A DNA stretch of 64,000 bases from Adiantum capillus-veneris. Taxonomy: Eukaryota > Streptophyta > Polypodiopsida > Polypodiales > Pteridaceae. Made by a program: the position numbers and the translations under genes. The notes beneath the pieces are model-generated. The model had not been told where the DNA came from, searched no databases, and was given only the letters and a program-made list of their open reading frames with translations. Below, piece after piece: positions 60,291 to 64,000 of the stretch (position 1 is its first letter; the number at the start of each line of letters is the position of its first letter). The stretch is from the NCBI GenBank assembly GCA_014529385.2, contig CM043966.1, forward strand, positions 142,951,711-143,015,710, read 5' to 3'.

Positions 60291-61466
60291 TTTTTTTAAT
60301 ACCAAATATGCATTTTGAATTTATAAGGGAGAAGCAAAATTACAACTTAACACCCATGGAGGGGGATGAGAGTTAGAAAACACTAGGGACAGGCCCAAAG
60401 GCCAAGTTTTAGACTTTACAAAAAGTGGTCTACTAATTTCTGGGGGAACAACTGGCAATAAACAGTTAGAAGTTAATTCTTTTTCTTCACAGCCAGTCTA
60501 TCTCTTCCTGAAGCTTGTTGGCAAAGTTCAGGGCTTCCTCATATTTACTAGCTAGCTCAAGCAATTCATCCTTCATCTCCTGTACCCAATTATTGATAAC
60601 ATTTAGAGAGCCATTGTCGTCGTCGAGCAATCCTTGCAGGTCTTCAACCCTTCTTGCATCCAGAGAGTCTTTGAGGATTGAGACTTTGTGCCTGTAGATC
60701 CTCATTTGTTCTAGCTTGAGGTTAGCATCCTACACAAAGCATCCAGTAAATAAGATCTTCAAACTAGGAGCTTGAAAATTGGAAACAAAAAGGAAAGAAT
60801 TTCTGAGCTTCCAAATAATCCATAAAAATTTTGCCCTAAACCTATTCCAAAAGTCAGAGCGGAGGCCAGGTGAGTCCCATAAGAGTAGTTGTTTCCACCC
60901 TAATTGGTGGCCAAGGGTTTTGAATAAGGGGGAAAGGATGGGGATGTTGGTTTGGCAATTGAGGAAAAGGTGTGGGATATCTTCCACTGCTCTTCTACAC
61001 GTGAGACAGATAGAATTACCAGCGGCTTACCTCGAGGATTGACTCCCGTGTTGACAGCATCCACTCTCGCGCTGTGTCGGTGGAGAACGCTAAGGGTACC
61101 ATCGGGGGAGGACCAAGGGGGGACCTCATGAAGAGGGCCCGGACACTGGCTTGTTGGCGCTACGGGAGTGTCCCTTGGAAAGGCATCACCACTTTTCCAA
61201 GCTTCCTGTAGTTGCTCTGTGAAACCTTGAGGGAGGTTCTCAAAAAGCCGCTGGTTAAATAGACTAGACGGACATGCCTAAAAAGCAAGGCCTAGGTTAT
61301 GGCTGATGAGTGGTCTTTGAGACGGTGGGTTAGTACCACCATGTGTTTTCATGAGAGGTAGACGTGGGAGGGAGAAGCATGGGTACCACCCCCTAGATTA
61401 GGGGAGGTGATGGGAGAGCATGACATGACAGTTAGGTCAGCATGGACTCATCTTGAGTTCACTGGA
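60291..61466 (-). mobile_element. 5'-truncated LINE insertion in the hairpin array
   Basis: The minus strand carries a zf-RVT-type segment VEDIPHLFLNCQTNIPIL, KFLWIIWKLRNSFLF (60987-60730) and a C-terminal coiled-coil-like tail (KDELLELASKYEEALNFANK, to 60487). A T-run at about 60291-60297 on the + strand is the poly-A tail. The flanks GCACCTGTT (60282-60290) and GCACCCGTT (61467-61475) look like a 9-bp target duplication with one change. The 5' end is truncated inside ORF2. Confidence 0.85.
60487..61290 (-). pseudogene. LINE ORF2 C-terminal fragment
   Basis: Pieces in order on the minus strand are a Pro/Arg-rich zf-RVT upstream part (about 61290-61020, SVLHRHSARVD), VEDIPHLFLNC, then the tail ending LQEEIDWL at 60487. 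Several stops are present. The reverse transcriptase domain itself is absent. Confidence 0.75.
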
Positions 61467-62028
61467 GCACCCGTTCGGCTGGTACTAACCTCAGAAAATA
61501 TAAATGATGTTTGCTATTACACTTTTTTGAGGTCAGTACCAAGCAAACAGGTGCAGGAAAACTTTGTTCGATGCACCTGTTCGCTTGGTACTGACCTCAA
61601 AAAATATAAATGATGTTTGCTATTACACTTTTCTGAGGTCAATACCAAGCGAATAAGGGAAGGCAAACTCTGTTCTATGCTCTTGTTCGCTTGGTACTGA
61701 CCTCAAAAAATATAAATTATGTTTGCTATTACACTTTTCTAAGGTCATCACCAAGCAAATAAGGGAAGGTAAACTCTGTTCTATGCACTTGTTCGCTTGG
61801 TACTGACCTCAGAAAATATAAATTATGTTTGCTATTACACTTTTCTAAGGTCAGTACCAAGTATATAAGGGAAGGTAAACTCTGTTTGTTGCACTTGTTT
61901 GCTTGGTACTGATCTTTTCTGAGGTTAGTACCAAGCGAGTAGAGGCAATACAACCGTATGTGGTACACTTCTTCGCTTCGTGCTGACCCTAGTATAACAT
62001 GTCATTTTTTGTTATGCTATTTGTAGAG

Positions 62029-62420
62029 ATGCCTCGTGCAAAGGCCACGCCTAGAAGGGCAACATGTGACTCTTTGAATGCTCAAGCAAGAAGACGTCGA
62101 TATGAGGCACACAGAGGTGTATTGCAAGAGCTGCAAAGGATAACGACACGTGCAACCAACCATTCCACGTCTTCCTTTCTAGCGAGTAGTGTGAGATATT
62201 TGCAAGCAGTGGAGAGTCCGCATGCGATGGGCCAACAATGCAATTCTCTGCCTGCAAGAAATTGCAAAAGACTACCTCATTGAATTGTTCAGGGATGGAT
62301 ATATCCTGGCTGCCCATGCACACCGCGTTACTATCATGCCGTAGGATTTTGACACTCTTTGGAGGTTGTGCTTCCGCTACGATGGGCTGCTTCAGCTAGT
62401 ACCTATCTGGGATAGTAGAA
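62029..62420 (+). pseudogene. Divergent histone H3-fold domain
   Basis: ATG at 62029 follows a possible splice acceptor (TTTGTAG). A basic tail MPRAKATPRRATCDSLNAQA, then RRRR and GVLQELQRIT, lines up with the H3 tail and alpha-N helix. In the next frame (shift near 62220) come AILCLQEIAKDYLIELF and HAHRVTIMP, against the H3 pattern LQEAAEAYLVGLF and HAKRVTIMP. A TAG at 62342 stands at the H3 Lys after MP. Then DFDTLWRLCFRYDG occupies the place of helix 3. The loop between helix 2 and helix 3 keeps H3 length. It is not canonical H3 and may be nearer to centromeric-type variants. The frameshift and stop make this copy a pseudogene. The reading continues into the linker and Ulp1 region. Confidence 0.8.
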
Positions 62421-62750
62421 CCATGGATATTCTGAACATCCCCCCTCTCCATCCTCGTGCACGACAAACAGAGCCTTCTAGGGCTGAATTAAACAGCAGA
62501 AGGACAGGATCACGGGTCGAGAGGGATGACATAGATGGGCAGGCTGATGAGGGGCATGAGCATGCCAGGGTGGACCCTGAGACAGTCATTGAAGAAATAG
62601 AGAAATTTATGGAGGAACCAATTATGAAGGAAAATGAGTAAGGCATGGAGGATCCTGTGCCTGTAAGGGAGGATCTTGTGCCTGTTAGGGAGGATCCTGT
62701 GCGTGTTAGGGAGGACTCGTGCCTCTAAGAAAGGAGCCCGAGGTAGCCAA
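62421..62750 (+). pseudogene. Acidic linker with EDPVPVR repeats
   Basis: Continuing the H3-domain frame: DSRTMDILNIPPLHPRARQ, then charged sequence (DPETVIEEIEKFMEEP), a TAA at 62639, and three to four 21-bp units encoding EDPVPVR-like heptads (about 62648-62735). The last unit is one base short, which puts the downstream Ulp1 part in another frame. The linker joins the H3 fold to the protease domain. Confidence 0.65.
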
Positions 62751-63720
62751 AGATAAAGCTCAAGAAAGTCAAGGGAAAGGCTTTGCTTCACAAGGGCCAT
62801 CCAGGGAGGCGCCTTTATCAGATGAGTTGATTATTATAAAGCAAATCAATGAAGAGAACGAAGAGGAGTTGCAAGTTCTGATCAGGTTAGCGTCTCTGCA
62901 TGCACAGATACTGCTGCCTGGAAGGTCAGAGGAGGCTTGCATTTTCAACCTTGATCAACAAGACTTCTTGTGCATGCGCAGTTTCTCCAACTTCAACGCA
63001 ACGGATGCGGTTGTCAACATTGCTTTGTGGTACTTCTCAAGCTCTTTATAAGTCACGGTTGGTTCATTACATGTCTTACTACCAATACATGGGTCAGTAC
63101 CAAGCGAGTCAGTGGCTTATGGAATTCGATAGTGATACCACTCGCTTGGTATTGACCCATGCCTTTGTGGCAGTCGTAGACGTTGTTGTGTTACGTCTCA
63201 ATTTTTTCTTTATAAGTCACGCTTGGTTCATTAGATGGATCACTACCGCTAAGACATGGGTCAATACCAAGCGAGTCGGTGGCTTATGGAATTCGATAGG
63301 TGTCCCAGTCGCTCGGTATTGACTCATGGGTTTGTGGAAGTGACAGCCCACTGAAATATCTTAAGTCTAATCTCTGCCATTGATTCATGTTAGGCACGCT
63401 ATCTCGCTTCTGCCCGCTGAGGTTCAAAACAAAATATACATAATAGATCCACTGATATCGCCTATGCTACAGAACACCAGAGTTTCCTTTTTGGCTCTGA
63501 TGGACTGGTTTAGTACAGTCAATTTTGATCTAGCGTGCTTTCTGGTCACTGCATACAATCAATCGTGAGTTTCTTCTTGCCTTGTAAAAACCATGTTGGA
63601 TTTAGGATCTTTCTCCTCATCTTTGATGGTGTTGGTGTAGTGATCATTGGAGTCTGTTGTTATTTGACATTGAAGATAAGATTGTCTACTACGCAAACTC
63701 CGGGCAAAGCAGGTCGTTTC
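62719..63720 (+). pseudogene. C48/Ulp1-like cysteine protease domain (C-terminus beyond mapped exons)
   Basis: Exon part 62719 to about 63035 reads KEPEVAKDKAQESQGK, then IFNLDQQDFLCMRSFSNFN and ATDAVVNIALWYF, the pattern of the N-terminal WLND region of Ulp1 proteases. An intron-like gap holding CCAAGCGA hairpins follows. Next is 63395-63566 (NKIYIIDPLISPMLQN, TRVSFLALMDWF), where the protease fold continues. Then, in another frame, DHWSLLLFDIEDKIVYY and ANSG (63642-63704) has the catalytic His-Trp at 63645 and, 17 residues on, Asn (63696) where Ulp1 has its catalytic Asp. The Cys motif should lie near or past the window end and was not found. It is related to SUMO proteases carried by some plant transposons. 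Confidence 0.68.
63035..63340. repeat. Two tandem copies of a hairpin unit in the Ulp1 intron
   Basis: Copies at about 63050-63205 and 63210-63345 each contain TATAAGTCACG, TTGGTTCATTA, then CATGGGTCAGTACCAAGCGA and its inverted partner TCGCTTGGTATTGACCCATG about 40 bp later. The motif is that of the array at 60-62 kb. Confidence 0.9.
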
Positions 63721-63724
63721 ACGG

Positions 63725-64000
63725 TCGTGTAAAAACGTAAGGCACATCTGGGTACATTTGGAAGTAGTGTCTCTTTTTAATGTGTTACTAACTCAAGTGG
63801 TTACGTATGTAGAGCCGTGAAAAAACGTGTATGCTGTGTAGAGCATGTTTTTTAGAATATGATCTAGGGAATACTATCCGGTACGAACGGGTAATCGTGC
63901 CTAGGCAGGTTGATGACTATAGCTGTGGCTGGCAAACTTGTTTGAAAGCCTTGTTGCTCCTCAGTCAAATTTTGGATGTACCAAACATAAGTAATAGTGC
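63725..64000. other. Window end, nothing firmly recognised
   Basis: About 275 bp after the last recognisable protease codons. It could include an intron or the remaining protease exon, but no clear Cys-box is visible. No repeat or terminus is seen. Confidence 0.5.

Larger units (their letters stand above)
60028..61985. repeat. Tandem array of long hairpins (106-107 bp period)
   Basis: Forward TTCGCTTGGTACTGACC copies at about 60078, 60183, 61474, 61578, 61684, 61791, 61898 and 61967 alternate with reverse GGTCAGTACCAAGCGAA copies at about 60028, 60130, 60230, 61527, 61631, 61735, 61844 and 61920. Each pair can form a stem of up to about 25 bp, from TTCGCTTGG to CTCAGAAAA and back, around an AT-rich loop of about 30 nt. 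The array is split by a LINE insertion at 60291-61466. It ends less than 50 bp before the H3-fold gene. Confidence 0.93.
54100..64000. mobile_element. Candidate large undescribed DNA transposon
   Basis: Three elements of evidence suggest one mobile unit. First, an intron-containing DDE-like gene (+) and an unrecognised gene (-) converge at about 56.85 kb. Second, inverted copies of a GGTCAGWACCAAGCGAA motif occur beside the minus-strand gene (58.68-59.1 kb), in a tandem hairpin array (60.03-61.98 kb) and in an intron at 63.09-63.32 kb. Third, an H3-fold/Ulp1 gene lies between the last two. Termini and target duplications are not seen, and the right end may be outside the window. Treating this as one element is inference. 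The MULE just to the left is probably separate. Confidence 0.45.

Noticed and set aside
52600-64000. MULE plus Ulp1 as one Kaonashi-type MULE
   Set aside because: Such MULEs do carry Ulp1, but here two unrelated convergent genes and the hairpin array lie between, and the repeat motif does not occur near the MULE. Not excluded.

Overview
This is nuclear DNA of a land plant with a large, repeat-rich genome. The evidence is Ty3/gypsy and Ty1/copia polyproteins of plant type, a CACTA element, a plant MULE transposase, LINE fragments, GT-AG introns inside transposase genes, and many long (AG)n/(TG)n tracts. A fern or another seed-free plant would fit, but nothing here fixes the species. I find no intact host gene, rRNA, tRNA or CRISPR array. 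Almost every coding stretch belongs to a transposable element, and almost all are broken by stops and frameshifts.

Layout. (1) 1-2779: truncated Ty3/gypsy gag-PR-RT-RNase H. (2) 2780-7151: 3' part of a CACTA element, with a TNP2-like gene (DUF4218/DUF4216), a second gene with a Transposase_24-like domain, subterminal repeats and a CACTACAAGA terminus. (3) 8014-14867: a minus-strand non-autonomous LTR element (F) with 2.1-2.2 kb LTRs and only a gag-like pseudogene. (4) 15085 to about 18690: a gypsy remnant (RNase H tail, integrase, C-terminal domain) with a candidate 3' LTR. (5) 19845-22545: decayed LINE sequence. (6) 22546-51030: a nest of LTR elements. An internally deleted gypsy (D) contains a copia element (G, target duplication ACTAC), which contains a non-coding LTR element (A, AACCC). 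D also contains a gag-only element with 2.4 kb LTRs (C, (A)ACGT), which contains a gag-protease element without pol (B, TCACT). (7) 52.4-54.1 kb: minus-strand MULE transposase. (8) 54.1-64.0 kb: an unusual region that may be one large undescribed DNA transposon.

Region 8 is the most interesting. It has two convergent, intron-containing genes. One looks like a DDE-type transposase of a family I cannot name, and the other is unrecognised. A 106-107 bp tandem array of long hairpins follows, built on inverted copies of a GGTCAGTACCAAGCGAA motif. Immediately after it comes a (now broken) gene that begins with a divergent histone H3 fold and runs through an acidic, repeat-containing linker into a C48/Ulp1-like cysteine protease domain cut by the window end. 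The same motif occurs next to the convergent pair and inside the Ulp1 intron, which ties the pieces together.

The LTR families lean on one another. Elements A, B, C and F keep LTRs, primer-binding sites and polypurine tracts but lack reverse transcriptase and integrase, so they must have been mobilised by enzymes from other elements. Many disabling mutations are TAG, TGA or TAA at places where CAG, TGG/CGA or CAA would be expected, a pattern of C-to-T decay in methylated DNA.
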